Part shown: one piece after another, positions 41,180-63,947 of the stretch
Position numbering within the stretch: the first letter of the stretch is position 1
How the letters are laid out: every line of letters starts with the position of its first letter
Origin: Zygnema circumcarinatum
Lineage: Eukaryota; Streptophyta; Zygnematophyceae; Zygnematales; Zygnemataceae
Reading direction: 5' to 3'
Length of the DNA: 64,000 nucleotides
NCBI GenBank assembly: GCA_037447605.1
Contig: CM074804.1
Location: forward strand, 7,096,148-7,160,147
Program-made: the position numbers and the translations under genes
Notes under the pieces: model-generated
The model's database searches: none
Told to the model about the DNA's origin: nothing
Seen by the model: the letters and a program-made list of their open reading frames with translations, nothing else

Positions 41180-44100
41180 ATGGCCAAAGCCACTCCAATG
41201 GACGTTGATGAAGTTCCAGAGACCAGCGATGTTGCACCCACGGTTTTATCTATCAGTGGTGAGTCGAGGCTTTTCCGATCGCCCAGAAGAGCCTTCAGAT
41301 TTTGCAAGGCTAATGACTATTTTGCGTATGACTTGCCAATTTACCTTTGTCAAGTTTAGAGTTATCCTTATCGATCTCCATTGTGGCCCCGTCAATTGCT
41401 TGTGACACCTTTCTTAACTGATACTACGAATCGGTCTTCTCTGCTTTTGCAGTTTTACAGCTAATCAAGCAGGCTCAGTCTCAGCATGGGGCACGTTATA
41501 GTGACTACCAGCGATACAGGTAGGATGGATTGCCTTGTAATCTTTTAAGAGTTCTATGACAATCTAACGGAGAACCTCAACTGCTTCAAATCACTACAGC
41601 TGCGACGTTTACCCGTCTTTGCTTGGTAAATAGTCTCTTGTGCAATTTGGGGAATTCTGCCCAGTGTCGATAACTATCTTAGCACTTTCTAATGTCGAAG
41701 CATACATGCTATACGCACCTCAGGGCCAATCACAGGCTTGCTGATTCAAAAGTAAAGACTGGCTCAGCAGTTCCAATAGCCGGTGATTATTGAAATTTGG
41801 CTTACAGGGAGTGAGCAGTCTCGTTTGGGTGCATATTTGATACTTCGACGACCGTTGAAAGAATGTTACGTTTCTAGACTGTTTGGTAATACTTCAGTAC
41901 ACTTTTGTGAACTCGGGTTCGTTTGAATTGTTGGTTATAAATGCAGGAGATACTGTTGTTCCCGATTGAGACGTTTGTACAAGTCTCTCAAGTTCTTGCA
42001 CGGACGTGGAAAATATGTGAAGAAACAACTTGATGCTAGCATGGTGACTGATGTCAGGTAATAAAGAAGACACTGCTCTTCATGTTTTCAGTATGTTTGC
42101 AATGACTATTTTTTCTAATTTGTAAATATTGCAGTTGCCATCAATGATTGTTAAGGTTATGCTCATGAGGTTGATATTGTCGTATACGTGTTGCAAATGC
42201 AGGATAATGATGCATTTGACCTCTGCTTTGACACAATCTGCGTAGTATCATCACAATTACGGTGATGTTAAAGGAATCCATACTCATGCTTGTTGCAGGT
42301 ATCTTCATATTCCCCTGTATTTAGCAGAACGTGCATGGGGTTACGCCATGGATCTCAAGGCTATAGACAGTGGACCTGACTTATCTCGTAAGCACGCACA
42401 TCTCATCAGGCGCATGAGGAAGGCAGCAAAATGGGCAGATTTGTTTTCCAGGCTTTGCGCAGAGAAAGCAGATCCAAGAACTGCACTTGAAGCAGAGGTA
42501 ATAAGCGTGTTTTGGACTGATTCGGAGAATCGCATCATTAGACGTTGACTTTTCAATAACCATGCACGTTTGAGCTGAATATCATGGTTTCTTGTCACTT
42601 CAACAAGTCTCTCATGAATACTTTGGGTCTTTTCTTTTCTCCTGTCTGCTGGTGGTCTCAAACTTTATTGAGACATGTAGAGGCTTTTGACATTTTTTGC
42701 GGCTGGATGATTTCACATTTCAGGCATACGCATCCTATATGCAAGGAAATGTACTCCTTGAGAAGGAGACAGACTGGGAGGTAGCCCTGAGCAAGTTCTT
42801 GCGTGTAAGGTGTGTTCTCCTTCATGACCAATGGCAACGATAACCCGTCTCAGTGCTTCCCGGAAGGGTGGAAGTTTATGCACATTCTTCTGATTGATTC
42901 ATCGTTGCTTGTTTTGCATACTTCTAGTATATGGTTGCGGTGAAGTTTCTCACTTGCTAGCTCGTTTTAGGGTCAAGAATGACTGAAAGGATCTGCTGAG
43001 CCTCAACTTTCTCTTTATGCAGGACAGTCTATGAGCAGCTGGGGAAGGTGGGTGAGGTAAACCATCAAGTCCTTTGCCGACAGCGTGCAGAGGAAATGGA
43101 GCCGAATATCCGGTACTGCCGGTACAAGATGGGCCAAACTGATATGCAAGGTGCAGCTCTTCGAGAGCTTAGCAGTACACAGGAAAATCCTGCAATGGAC
43201 CTATTGCAATCAAAGCTGGAGGTACGTTTTCTCTCTGGTCCGCCCCTTTGGTACAAAAGGCCTTTTCCTTGTAGCTTTATTAATGTGCTATGCTAAAGTT
43301 CCACCTAGCATTATCATTTTATGTCATAATCAAGGAGGTGAAGGTACATCTTGATTACAACATGTGTGAACCTGCAAAATGCTACGGTTTTTTCTTGCTC
43401 TCGTTATCGTGTTGGTTTTGTAAGGTAGGTCCAAGTAGCACATGGTTTCATTGATTCAACTAAAGTTAGTGTCACTGGATGTTGCTGACTGATCTCAACT
43501 TGAGAGAATATGTCCAGGCCGTCATGGAGGAAGCAAGGTCACAACAGGCAGCAGCGCTGACCGAACTTGTTTGGTTGGGCCGCCACTTGCCCCTGCACAG
43601 TGCAAAGACTCGGCTCAGTATGTTGAAAGGTCAGTTAATGTTATCCTCTTGTCTTCTCATCATCCTTTGTGATTTCAGAAGTTTGGTTTGTGTTAGGATT
43701 GTGAAATCGTGAACCTTGAATATCTTAATCTTCTTGAAATTGCAAGATTAAGATTAACGATTGCTCAGCAGAGCCAGCTGCTGTCTGATTTCCTGCGAGA
43801 ATAGCATGAGCTTAAGTCTATCAATGTCAAGCCCAGTTCGATGTGCAACACTAGAAGATTTCGAGGAAGCACTTGCCGTTGAAATATTCGTTAATTGCAG
43901 TGTTAGCACCATATACAGCGCACCTCAGCGGCCATGGTTTTGATTTAGTAGGCCATGAGCTCTAGAGGGTGCGCAACAGTACTTGAGCCATTACTTTGTG
44001 GGAGAGGCCCCTGGTTGCCCTCCTGCTTTCTCAATGGCCTACATGTCCTTGGACTCTATCTTAATCTGTATTTCACCCTAATGCCAAGTTGGCTGGTCGT

Positions 44101-46550
44101 CAGTGACTGGCTTTTAGTAGCAGGGATGTGGAAGGTCTTCAAAGTGAGCATCTCAGAAATGTTGGACAGTGGGAAATACCCTTTGAGTAGGGCCCTTTGT
44201 AGCAGAGCCATTCCATTTTATAGGTGGTAACATGGAAATGCTTTTTACTGCTCAGCTCTGACCTCCCGCTCACAGATTTGAAAATGGAGTTTGTGAGGCT
44301 GCAGCTCAGGAGCTGGAGGCGGATCTAGGTGGTGCTAATTACGAACGGAAACTTGGAATTTATGACAAAATTTTCGTAACGTATCAAGAAGCAAAGCGCC
44401 AAATCCGGGAGGACTTGGTGAGATATCCCTGGCGATCTAGGAAGCATATTGTACTCAACCATTGGCTATCATTCTAAGTGCTAAGTATCGAAAACATTGC
44501 TGATTTGTCCCCAGAATCATTCGTTGCATGATATGATCCATATATATGTGTAGTCGCGATACTCAGCATCTATGTCGTGAAGGCCACTTAATTGAGGCCA
44601 CGTTGATACATTTGTTTGTGTACTTAAAAGAAAATCTGGTGACACCTTCGTGATTGTTTGTTTGCAGGTTGCTGCTGGGAGCGCTGATGATGTGAAGGAG
44701 GAGTTGGCAGCTCTTGAACGGTCAGTGACAAGCATGCTGCTGCAACGGACTATAGAGAGGAACTTGGTACTGGTTGAGGCAGCAAAGGCACGACTGGAAC
44801 GACAGCAACAGGGGGTGAAGGAGGAAAAGATGGCTCGACCTGAGGACTTGGTTCGGTTATATGACACCCTTATTCAGGTAAGCTTTTATCTTATTTTTTC
44901 AATGTTGGCTCCTCTTTGTATGTCACGACATACATTCTGTTGCATTGGCGTCTTCCATGTGTTCTAACAGCAAAAATGCAGTTCCGTCGTAGCCTTGCCA
45001 CGAATAAGTTCTACCCTAGCTTGTTTTCTGCTTGGTATCCTGACTGCCAAAGTATGATCTTCACAGCGACGTTTTCCCCTTCCTTTGATGTCTGCTAATC
45101 GTGCTCTTGTTCATATGTAGATTTGTGCATCGTTTGGTCTGGCAAGTAGACTGCATGTCCTGTTAGTCAGGAAAGGTTGGTTGAACTTATTTGTGGACCT
45201 TGTGGATTTTGGCAATGCAGAATGTGTCGGACTTAGCTGAAATTACCACATCAGCTAAGCAACAGAGCAGGGAAGTTGTAAAGTTTGCTGAGGAATTGAC
45301 AGCATCGAAGGAGCGGTTCCAGGCACAACGGTGGGCAATCAACTTTTTTTTCTATTTGAAAGCTGCCTTTACTGTTATTCGTCGAACCTTAACTTGTGTT
45401 TGGGAAACCTCATGAAGTTTTCTTGTGGTTGGTGGTAATGAGGGACTGACGTCATACCACATGCTTTGATATCTTTCCAGCTGTCAGTATGTGGCGCAAT
45501 CATTTGCAGTGGGCCAAAAGTATGCTGAAGCATACGTGCTTTATGGCAAGGCTGCTGCGGCGGCAATGGAGGCTCTAGAGAGTTATCAACAACTTGAAAA
45601 GCGGCAGCAGGTGAAGCGTTATTCCTTCATATATATTAGACTACGCCCCCTCAGGAATCTGTCACTTTTACTAAGCTAATGTTCGTTCATAACCTGCTCG
45701 AGTTCTCCTCTGTATGGATGTTCTGCGGTTGCAGCAATTTCTCGACGGAATTGTTAGGACTTGTCGAGAGCTAGCGCAAAGGGAATGCACCGCAACAGTG
45801 CCCAATTCTATTAAAAATATTACTGTTCATTTCAGTTTGTAGCTTCCATACAGCAGTTCTCGTTGAGCAAGGAAAGGAAAAGACTTACTCGCTTTTTCTG
45901 AGGTACTGTGACTTCTGCAGAAAGACGAGGCGGAGCTGCAGGAACTACTACAGCGTTGCAGGATGCAGAAATGTCTGGTCCATGCGCGCGCTAATTTGGA
46001 GGCTTCCAAGGATAAGGATGGAATTCGTCATGGCTTGGCAAAAATAGCTCTACAGGACAGGCGTGCATCGCCCGTCGATCAAGTACGTGCTTTCTCGAAG
46101 CTCTTCTGCACCATGATTTAAGCCCCTGCGATGTACTGGCGATAGGAACTGCTCTTTGATGTTGCGTTTATTCTTATGAACCTAATGGAATTAGAGTTGC
46201 ACCTCTTGTGTATGCCATATACCTAGGAAGTTAATGCAGTTTGACCGGCGACTTGTAGCTTTGCAGAGGTTGCCTCTTTCATAATTTCTGAGTGTGCCTG
46301 TCCTGTGCAGTCTGACAATCAATATCTCCTCGATTTCCTTCATGAATACCGCTCAGCATTAGCGCCTGGTACTAAGGCTACGGGCTTTAGAATAGCTCAA
46401 ATTCCTTCCAGTTTCCAAGCAATCCCCTGTCGGCCTATCGTCCTGGACACGGCCGTGAACACTTTCCAATTTCCTTCTTTGGAGGGCCGCGTTAAGAAGG
46501 ACACCAAGAAGGCGACGGGGTGGCTGGGTGGCATTTTTGGACGACGCTGA
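41180..46550 (+). CDS. SRP68: signal recognition particle subunit SRP68
   Basis: Fourteen exons in phase: 41180-41258, 41453-41519, 41947-42057, 42299-42497, 42724-42809, 43023-43221, 43518-43629, 44305-44417, 44668-44877, 45221-45330, 45481-45610, 45735-about 45797, 45921-46082 and 46311-46550. They give about 626 residues, the usual SRP68 size. The N-terminal RNA-binding domain is clear: LQLIKQAQSQHGARYSDYQRYR, then CSRLRRLYKSLKFLHGRGK and AERAWGYAM. Next come the motifs EAEAYASYM and VYEQLGKVGEV, then CRYKMG. The acceptor at 44304 was preferred because it gives MLKAQELEADL, as in plant homologues. The C-terminus (DNQYLLDFLHEYR) is the SRP72-contacting part. SRP68/72 is the dimer on the S-domain of SRP RNA that helps target secretory proteins to the ER. 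The end of exon 12 is the least certain boundary. Confidence 0.93.
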
Positions 46551-47435
46551 CACCGGAAAGTTAAATAGATTTCAATTGTGGAAACCTGTTGGCAGCGTTG
46601 TTCGTCAAACCTGATTGGGAATCGAGGATGGTGACCATCTTTAATGCTGTTGCTGTAGTAGGTTCTTAAGACCGTAGGATCACAAACCCTTGTTCCCTTA
46701 GTCGTGTCGTGAAGCAGAATTAGCCTTGTGAAAATGATAAACGGGAGTCATTATCGTAAGAAGTCGGAGGCTCCAGAGGCTTCCAATCTGTGCAGCTGCT
46801 TTTGCAAACTCTTGTTGTTCGTTCTCACGCCTTCACACTTTCCAGACAAACCCAGGACCAAGTTAGATCCAGGCCTCGTTGTGGGTAAAAGCGAACAGCC
46901 AAATAATCCAACAAGTGATCCGTTTTCCCAGTAATCTCTACCAGCATTCTTGGACTTAACTAGAGAGGGAAAAAGAAGCGTCCTTACACATGATCAAGCA
47001 ATGCATTGTGAATACACGTCTTATGCTCGACAAAACGCCTGTACATGAAATGACTTCACTAAACTGCGAAGATCCTTACTCTATTACGACAATCATGATG
47101 GTTCGCTCATCAAAGTCCAAAAGAATCGCAGAAAGATCACTTCGTCGTGAGTGATATACGCCCTAAGACTGAATCCAATTGATCCCACAAGCTCCTCCTG
47201 CTGGAGAGTGCAGACTCAGGCAGTCGCTGGCGGCCGGCTGTGTGTGGGAGAGAGAGACGAGAGCGAGAGAGGACCCCTACTTGGTCAAAAAGCGCATATG
47301 GAAGGTGTGAGCCAGGTCGGGTCGCTGTGCAGGACAGAGCGAGCGCGGGAGATTTGAAACTAAAATGTGAAAGGGAGGGAGCGGCGTTACGGTGTTGCGG
47401 CGCCGGCGGTCGCCTGCAAGGGGCAGGTCTCCGAC
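46551..47435. other. intergenic region before the condensin-like gene
   Basis: About 885 bp between a + stop and the next + gene. It should hold the SRP68 3' UTR and a promoter. No motif cluster or gene is evident; a short GA-rich patch lies at 47248-47272. Confidence 0.45.
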
Positions 47436-50400
47436 ATGGCGGCGGCAGCAAGGGAAGCAGGGCAGGCGCCGTTCCGCATGCTGTTGCTGTTCGAGGTGCG
47501 GATTACCCACGGTTGCTGGAGGGATATGTATGGGAGGTAGATACTGGAAGGGCTGAGGCTTCCATGGTTTGTTGGTTGGAACAGGAGCTGGAACAGCCAA
47601 GGACGTCTGGACGAGCTATTGTGCGGTTGCCTGAAGGCAAAAGTATCCGAGATGCCTTGCCGGCTATCAGAGGCTTTACCCGTCATGCAGTAAGTGATGC
47701 AGTTGAGCTTCAGTGTAGTTACGGCTATTCAAGTCCTTCAAACGGGCCTGTAAACAGCAAGCAGCAAGCAGGAGCTTTCGAGAATGCTGGTGATGATTGC
47801 TTGTTTTCGAAAGGAGTATTTCTGAAAGTACATTACTTTCCCAAAACGGCTTCTCCAGAGCTGGATGTCGTTGCAATGTCTTGAGTTCATTCGTTTCATG
47901 AAACATACAGGTGCTCGTTTAGAAACAATGGGATTTGGCATTGAAAGAGAGATTGCTTATCGCATAACTCATTATTGATAAGAGGTAACTTAAAAAATGG
48001 ACGGAAAGGAGCTTGTTTCAAACAAACTGAATTGAAGCAGAAACTTCACCCTGTCACAGTGAACTAAGCAGTGTCGCATTCCACGTACTGATGGTGAACG
48101 AGTAGCGGTACATTATCGGACAGCTTTCTGCATTGCTTCAAAAATTTATGACCTATGCAAAAACTTGGGTTTCTCAGGACGAATTCAGCAACGATCGTCT
48201 ATGTTTGGGCTTCGACTTTGTTCAGGCGGCATACTATGCCTTGAAGACAGCAAAATCTGGGAAAGAACAGATTGACTTTTTACCCTCCTTGTTATCAGTG
48301 CTCAGCCATCAGGTAAAGACGTAAGGTTTCCAATTGAAGGCAACACTCTGAACATAGAAAGTATTTTTTCGCTCAAGTGCTTCAGTCCCTTAATGAGGGC
48401 AATTGGTCATGGACACAGGCAAGGAAGGCTCTGAAGGAATTCACTGCAAGCGCAGGTCTGCAATCAACGGGTAGTAGGAAAAGTAAGGACACGCAGTGAC
48501 AGAGAACAACAAAACTTCACTGCTATCAGTCATTGCGAAAATGCCTGCCTATACTTCATGCGTAGTACATGAAGTCTTTGTCTGCTTTCGTCTTAATGTT
48601 CATTAAGACTGACTCAGGAAAATGGAAACGTACAATCAATCGATACTACGTTGCTTGCGTTTTCAAACATTGTTCGTAAAAAATTGACCTTGAGCAGTCG
48701 AGTAACGATCAACTTGGATTTGCAGATCTAAATGTTTGTATCTTCTTCCTGTGCCACACTTCCCGAATAATGGATTCTCTGATTACCTCAAGCAATGAAG
48801 CGACAGGAAGGAAGGCTTTTCTATCACAGTGCCTAGGTGAAACCATGCAGCGCTTTCATCCTTATAGAAAACCTGTCGGTGTCTTGTCCTGACTCTGGAA
48901 ATTGGTTTCAGACACGAAGTTCTGGGTTGATAGTGCTTTTTATGGTTTTTTATTCAACTGTGGGGCCGGTTATGTATATCAGAATCCAAAGCACAGGCTA
49001 TGATGGTTCTCGGCGATGTAATGAACTCGCTCCAAGATGCTTTCGACCACCCACAAGATGTCAAAACGGCAAGGGAGTTGATTCTTTCTGCGGCAATGGA
49101 CCATCTCATCCACCAAAAGCTAGTAGATTACCTTACCCTTTCCACCTAAAAGATAGAAATATTGATAAACTGAGTCCTAGTAGACAACTGAGTCCTAGAA
49201 GTGGTCCTAGCTCCACTTCAGAGGTTAAGCGTTCAGTTGAGTGCTAGACTTATCCGGTTTCTTCTCAAATGTTTTGATTATGGATGTCGTCTGACTCGCC
49301 ATAATGAATTTGAAGGTGTTCGTGGAAGCATGTTTGGGTAAAGTGCTAGTAGGTCGTCAAGTGAGGCGTGAATGAACTTCGGTCTCCAAAAAAAAAAATG
49401 TGTACGACAATAACAGCCAGTGTTTGCAGGCTGACCGAGGAGCACACATCCGGCGATTTCTCGAAAGTATTCGTAAGTCAGTTCGAGGGATATTTGTATC
49501 AGTATTGACGAAAAATCTCGAACCACGGATGAATTTCTACGAAGTACTCTGCAAATTGTGGACTGAACAAAGACATCTTATTTCTTTTATTGTAAGTGCT
49601 AAACTGCCTAATCTATTCGTGCCAAACTACTAGAAAATGTCAGTAGGAATTAAAATTCATCATATCGCTTGAATTCTTTGCGGCCCCATAGCCCGACATC
49701 GATTCCACCACCTTTTCTTTTTCCCTCAAGAGGCCATAGAGAACATAGCTACCATGTTTATGGAGTTTCTGTGAAACTCTGAAGTGATCGGTGCAAATTG
49801 TGGCTTGTCGAAGGAACTAGAATAGGCTAATAAATGGCCTAATGATTACGTTTGCAAGAGGGTGGAGCAGGCAGATCTCATTGCGCAGTTGATGGAGGAG
49901 GCAACACCTATTGCGGTTTCTATCCTTGTAATTGTCTACAGCCTGCTAGCAATGAATAGTGCATAATGTAATTTTCCACGATTTAGTAATGCTTGTTTGG
50001 TTTTGGTAATGCTTGTGTGGTACCTGTGTGAAAAAATATATACGGTCAATATCGGTCGGCCAATGACCACCTGTGTGACATGACTTCGCTTGTCTGATCT
50101 CATGGCAGTCACTTACTGTGAATAGAATCGTGGATGCTGCCTCCCAGAAAACCTGTACGGGAACCACCCTTGATGAGATTGGTAAGTGAGTGGCCCGAGT
50201 ATCTAGATCCATCCACCAGGTCGACATCTGACATCTCATTGATGAAAGTAGTTTCAGCACAGTCAGCATTTAGTTTCGATATGTACCTCCTTCTTAATCG
50301 ACTATGCTCTGTGTTGCAGAAACGTCAATGCTGTTGTTGGCGGAGTTCTCTTGCTCCATGGCACCTTGGCTGATCGGAGGAATGTACTTATGTGTGCAAC

Positions 50401-53400
50401 ACATTCCAGGCTGCAAGTCTCCTGATTTTTTTGTCAAACTCAAAAGAATTTCCTGCAAGAAAAAACTTGAATTTTCAATTTTCCCTGGTTGTTTTGCTTT
50501 GTAGAGATTTGGGGGGTCAAACCCTTCATCTTTGTGGCGAAAACTGAATGGTCGACAATTGCAGCGAAATTTATCGACGACTACTTTCCTTGAATTAGGC
50601 TACATTAGAGTGATATTCCAGAGCATGCAAACGAACCACGAACGGCCTGGCCAAGTTGTACTCATCACTTCGCTTGCCATCATTGGTTTTGCAGGTCGAC
50701 TCTTACCTGTCCTTCAGTGCGAAAGGTCAGCAATAAGGAAATTGTTTGTCGAAATTGCAGGAAATGTACTCAGCCTGTCTAACATCTTAAAGGAAGACGA
50801 TATCTCCGCTTTGATCAAAGTACATGTGCTCCTGCTACATGACCGAGATGCAGTTTGTCGTGCGAAAGTCCTCACCAACTTCATAAGCTTCTCGAAGACT
50901 TTTCTTCAGTGTGCAAGCACTGACATGAGCCCCCTCTTCTTGGCCATTAAGGATCACACTTTGGACACGAGCAAACTTGTTCGTCTCAAAGCCGTGCAGG
51001 CCCTTGAATCGCTTGTTCATACTTTGGCCGCGTCGTCATCAGATTTACAAGAAGCAGTGAGAAGTATTCTGCGGGTGGACATTGTGCCATCCCTGTGCAG
51101 AGCATTCGCAGTTAATGCTGATTCTAGTGCTCACTGTGAGGACACTGTGAGGGCCATTGGGACGATGCTATGTTCTAAAGAATTTGACACAACCGGTGTG
51201 CCGGATCGACTATGTGAAATTCTTGGAAGTTCTCTCGGAAGTACAACCAAGCCTATTGTTACCAAAGTGCTCATGTCCCATATTCCCACATATACTGCGT
51301 GGTGCAAGTTTCTTCACGGGAAGCCGTCAAGCTTTATTGCGAGGATCAACAAATTCATAACTGATAATGCAGAAGATCTTGGGAATGATCTCCTTAATAT
51401 GATCATTGGAATGCTACAGCATGCTTTTTCCTGTCTACAAGTACCACGAATCGGGGAAGATCTCCTTCAATATGGTGCATGCTTGGTAATTTGCACCTTC
51501 AGCACACCTTGGACTCGCTGCACATCCCTGACCAGTAATGAAATGCTTACTCGTCTTTTAATCCACACTCGAGTATGTGCTATGGAGTACGTCAAGGCAA
51601 GAGACGGTCAGCAAGCTGACGATATTGTTGCAGCCGAAGCGTTGCACTGGTGTCTGAAGGTACGCGACACTACCTACCACTTTGACAGATCGAATTCGGC
51701 TCCTAGCGTTGCATATGGCAGGACTAGCCAACTGTCTCATTTCATAAGGCAGATACTGATATACATACAGTTGCAACCCCTTGATTCTTCCTGAAAGTCC
51801 CGCTTCGTGTTCAACCAACCAATTGAAATACTAGAGTTCTGTGCAAGTACATCGTCTCACATGTGCGTCGACTTGGAAAACGGGAAAGTCGCAACAAGAA
51901 TAGAGAATATTGCTCTTGGCTCGTTCAGGATCAAGTCTCTTGTTCTGTTTTACCTTTGAGTACGAAGATTTTCATGGAGACGACTTTTTTTCAAAGCTAT
52001 GGGTGCAGGATATTTACTAACCAATGGGAAGCAAGTCGCTGACGCAGGCACTCGGGTCAACCTTGGCTTGCACTGACCGACCGACGTCAGAGGTAGAGCA
52101 TGTTGTACAGCAGCAGCTTGTTTCCCTGATGCCCGAATTCAGTGGAGAAGCCATCGACTTGCTCTACAGTTTGAAGGATCCTCTGAGCAATGCTGCCGAG
52201 TTGCTCCACTATTATGAGGAAGACGTTAGAGTGTTACATCACCCTCATCAGCCGAGGTTGATTTGCGAATATATCCGATTTCTGGGTGACACATCACGTA
52301 TCTACACCCTCGTATGCAAATCTTTCGTTGATCGTCTAAAGAGTCTTCACAAACATGCGGAGATTCCAGGTGAAGGAGCTGACTTCGACTACATGCAGCT
52401 GGAAGACCAACGTTCCCGGGAGGAAGGTGTGTCCAAGTAACTAAACGTTGAGGAGCAGTTTGATGAATGTGTCGCTTTGTCTATGAACGAATTTCCTCAT
52501 TGCTAATACCTTTCCTATGTCTCTGTAAATTCTAACAAGGCGACTACACTCACTGCATTTTATTTCGCTTGCAGAGGCTGCTCGTCAGTTCTCCCCTCTT
52601 CTTCTAGATGGAGATTCCTTGCCCGGGTGTTACGTGCCCTTCTTGGCACAAATAAGTTCAACGGAAGACGCACCTTTGTACCTACGCATTGAAGCACTGA
52701 AAGCCTTTGGAAAGTTCCTGATACTCTCGTGCGACTTGGCGAAAAGGTATCAAAGCCTGCTGCAAAAGACCCTTAGAGGCTCTCAACCGGCACTGAGACT
52801 GACGGTCCTGGAAGTCGCAGCCCAGCTAATCACAAACTTCCCAAACGACTTCAATTCTCCTGTAGACCTGCTTCTGGACCTCATCCATGATCCAGTTGTA
52901 AAGAAGGCAATCTACTGCGTGTATGCAAAGCTACTTCTCCAGCGAAGGCTTAAGGTACACACATTGCTTGGCCCAATCACATCAGGTCTCTCTGATCCAG
53001 AGCTGAAAGATCTCATCATTTATCTCTTGCGCCGCTTGTTGGCATCTGCTGGCAAAGGACGCCCGCAATTGGTGCTTGATGTGTACAAACATGTGCCGTC
53101 AGATAAAAAGGAAGCGTTAGCTGACACCTTTGTGAATGAAATCCTGGACGAAAAGGATCTACGAAACGAAGAGTTAGTGAGTTCCGTGCTGCAGCTTTTG
53201 ATCCTGGGCCAAACTGAAGCGGCCACCTTTCTACCCTTCCTGATTCCCTCACCCCGAGTTCTAGGCAAGCTTGAAGCAGCTCTAGAATCCAAGCATCCGA
53301 AAGTTCACCTTGATGCCAGCACAAATGCTGTCGAACATTTGACCCGGTTTGTAGTTAACAGCAGGAAGCGAGGTGGCACACAAGCAGAGAAGGACCTTGC

Positions 53401-53590
53401 AAACCGGCTTCTGGAACGTCTTCAGAACAAAAGCTCCAAAAGGAAGTGCAGAACAGGGCCAGATTTTAACGGTGAGGCTCTCAAGTCAGCGAACCAATCG
53501 TCACTTGAAGAGTATGCAAGAGCAATCGAGCAGTCCAAGCAAACAAAGTCGATGGCCGTCATCTCGAACCTACTGAGAGACGAGCTCTGA
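47436..53590 (+). CDS. diverged condensin D-type (Cnd1/HEAT-repeat) subunit
   Basis: A phase-consistent chain was built: 5' exon(s) within 47436-47689, then 48178-48312, 48386-48455, 48992-49122, 49430-49591, 49859-49927, 50109-50181, 50320-50383, 50609-51659, 52048-52426 and 52575-53590, about 1090 residues. The 1-kb exon contains HEAT helices (LLHDRDAVCRAKVLTNFISF; SKLVRLKAVQALESLVH). The last exon resembles the Cnd1 domain of CAP-D2/CAP-D3: paired helices YLRIEALKAFGKFLILS, LAKRYQSLLQKTL and LTVLEVAAQLITNFP, then DPVVKKAIYCVYAKLLLQRR. D-type subunits are the HEAT scaffolds of condensin I/II and help SMC2/SMC4 compact chromosomes. The match is weak and I cannot decide between D2 and D3. It is also shorter than usual (about 1300-1400). 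The start is unresolved: ATG 47436 needs an extra splice, ATG 47564 does not. Confidence 0.6.
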
Positions 53591-54992
53591 TAAAAGGGGA
53601 ATGATGTGGCATTGATCTGATAAAAGGGGTGTGTGACAGGTCTCAAGGTAGCTTTCAATAGTGTTTGACTAAAGAAATGTAATGCTATTCTGAAACTCTC
53701 CAAGTACCATACTTCGAGGTCCTCCATTGCCTGCAACCAACGCATAAGAAAAGTGCAACATTTGAGCTTGGCAGCGGCGAGCCTTTTTCACCGTGCATTC
53801 AGATATTTCTGTTTTGCATCAACGAACCTCTAACTGATCTTACAGTAAGGAAACAGTAAGTAGTCTGCTTCGTCTTTTTCAGTTTGCTCGTATTTACGAG
53901 CAAGGCAACTCAAGGAACATGAAACTCCTCAAAGTGCCCCAGTTTTACGAGCACCTATTCGCAACATCCTCCGGTTTTGGACATTGGCAGCTTATGTTGA
54001 GCCCCAACAACATCAGTGGCGTTCCCACAAACTTCACAGTGAAACCAACTTTTTCACACAAAATAAGTTGGAATGTTCGATCGGTGATGCTCGAACAATT
54101 GGTTCCAAGTGCAGCACTCATTCTCGACCCCAAATGACCGTCCATTGCTTCAACCTCATAGTTTCCCCATGCCCCATCCTGTCATGCAGCCTCTCCCACA
54201 CACCTCGGCCTGTTGCAATTTGCTACCACCGTAGGTGAAATCCTCTACGGATGGTGCAAACTATCTAGAAAAAAAATCGATGTCAATTGGGCACATGAGA
54301 GAAAGAGAGAGAGGGAGAGAGAGGCCAATTGGCCATCGACCCACGCAGTGAAGGTACGTACGGTACGGCCGCGCTGCTTCTAACTTTCAATGGCAGAGCC
54401 AAGCAGCCGCAGCAGCAAGATGGCCGCATAGCGCAATTTTTTTCAGCGGGAACGAGCTCCAAATGCGGGCGGGGCCCTCCTTGAATCAATGTTGGGTACG
54501 GATGGAAATAACGGAAATAGGAACGGCAGCCCGAAAATCCACTAATAGCTAGTGATAAGGGTAGAGTTACAATTGGTAAATGAAAGCTTGATGAAGTCAT
54601 TACTACACTAAGCAAATCGCACGGAAAAATGCAAAGCAAATCGGTTTTAATAAGTGCAAGTCACTATCTTTTTCCAAAAGGCTAATGAAATTATCTTGAC
54701 TTTTGGACATTTTCTTAAAGGTCCGCTCGTTGCAGCAAGCAAGAAGGCGTTGGTCGGACAGGATGCTGTTCAGGGCGGATGCACGAGAAACTGCAATGCA
54801 AAGTCTACCGCGTCCTTCCATGCTTGCAATGGTGGAGCAACAGCCGAACTGAGCATCGGGATTCGGCATGAGTTCACTGGCACTCTCAATTTGTACTTTC
54901 TGAGCGGATATGTCAACGACAGTCTGTAGCTTGTAAGGAAAGTGCTCTGTATATCTTGCTCGCAAACTTTGTCTCTCGTCACACACAATAGA
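53591..54992. other. intergenic region upstream of cofactor D
   Basis: This 1.4-kb stretch holds the 3' end of the condensin-like gene and the TBCD promoter. It contains a GA-rich run at 54298-54323 and a GTACGTACGGTACGG cluster at about 54355-54369, like that in the divergent promoter near 19.2 kb. No gene is supported. Confidence 0.45.

Positions 54993-63947
<8,955 letters not shown>

Noticed and set aside
26034-46550. Idea that SUV3, ENT, MnmE and SRP68 form a functional organelle-RNA cluster
   Set aside because: Only two of the four act on organellar RNA, and plant gene order rarely reflects function. Adjacency alone is not evidence.
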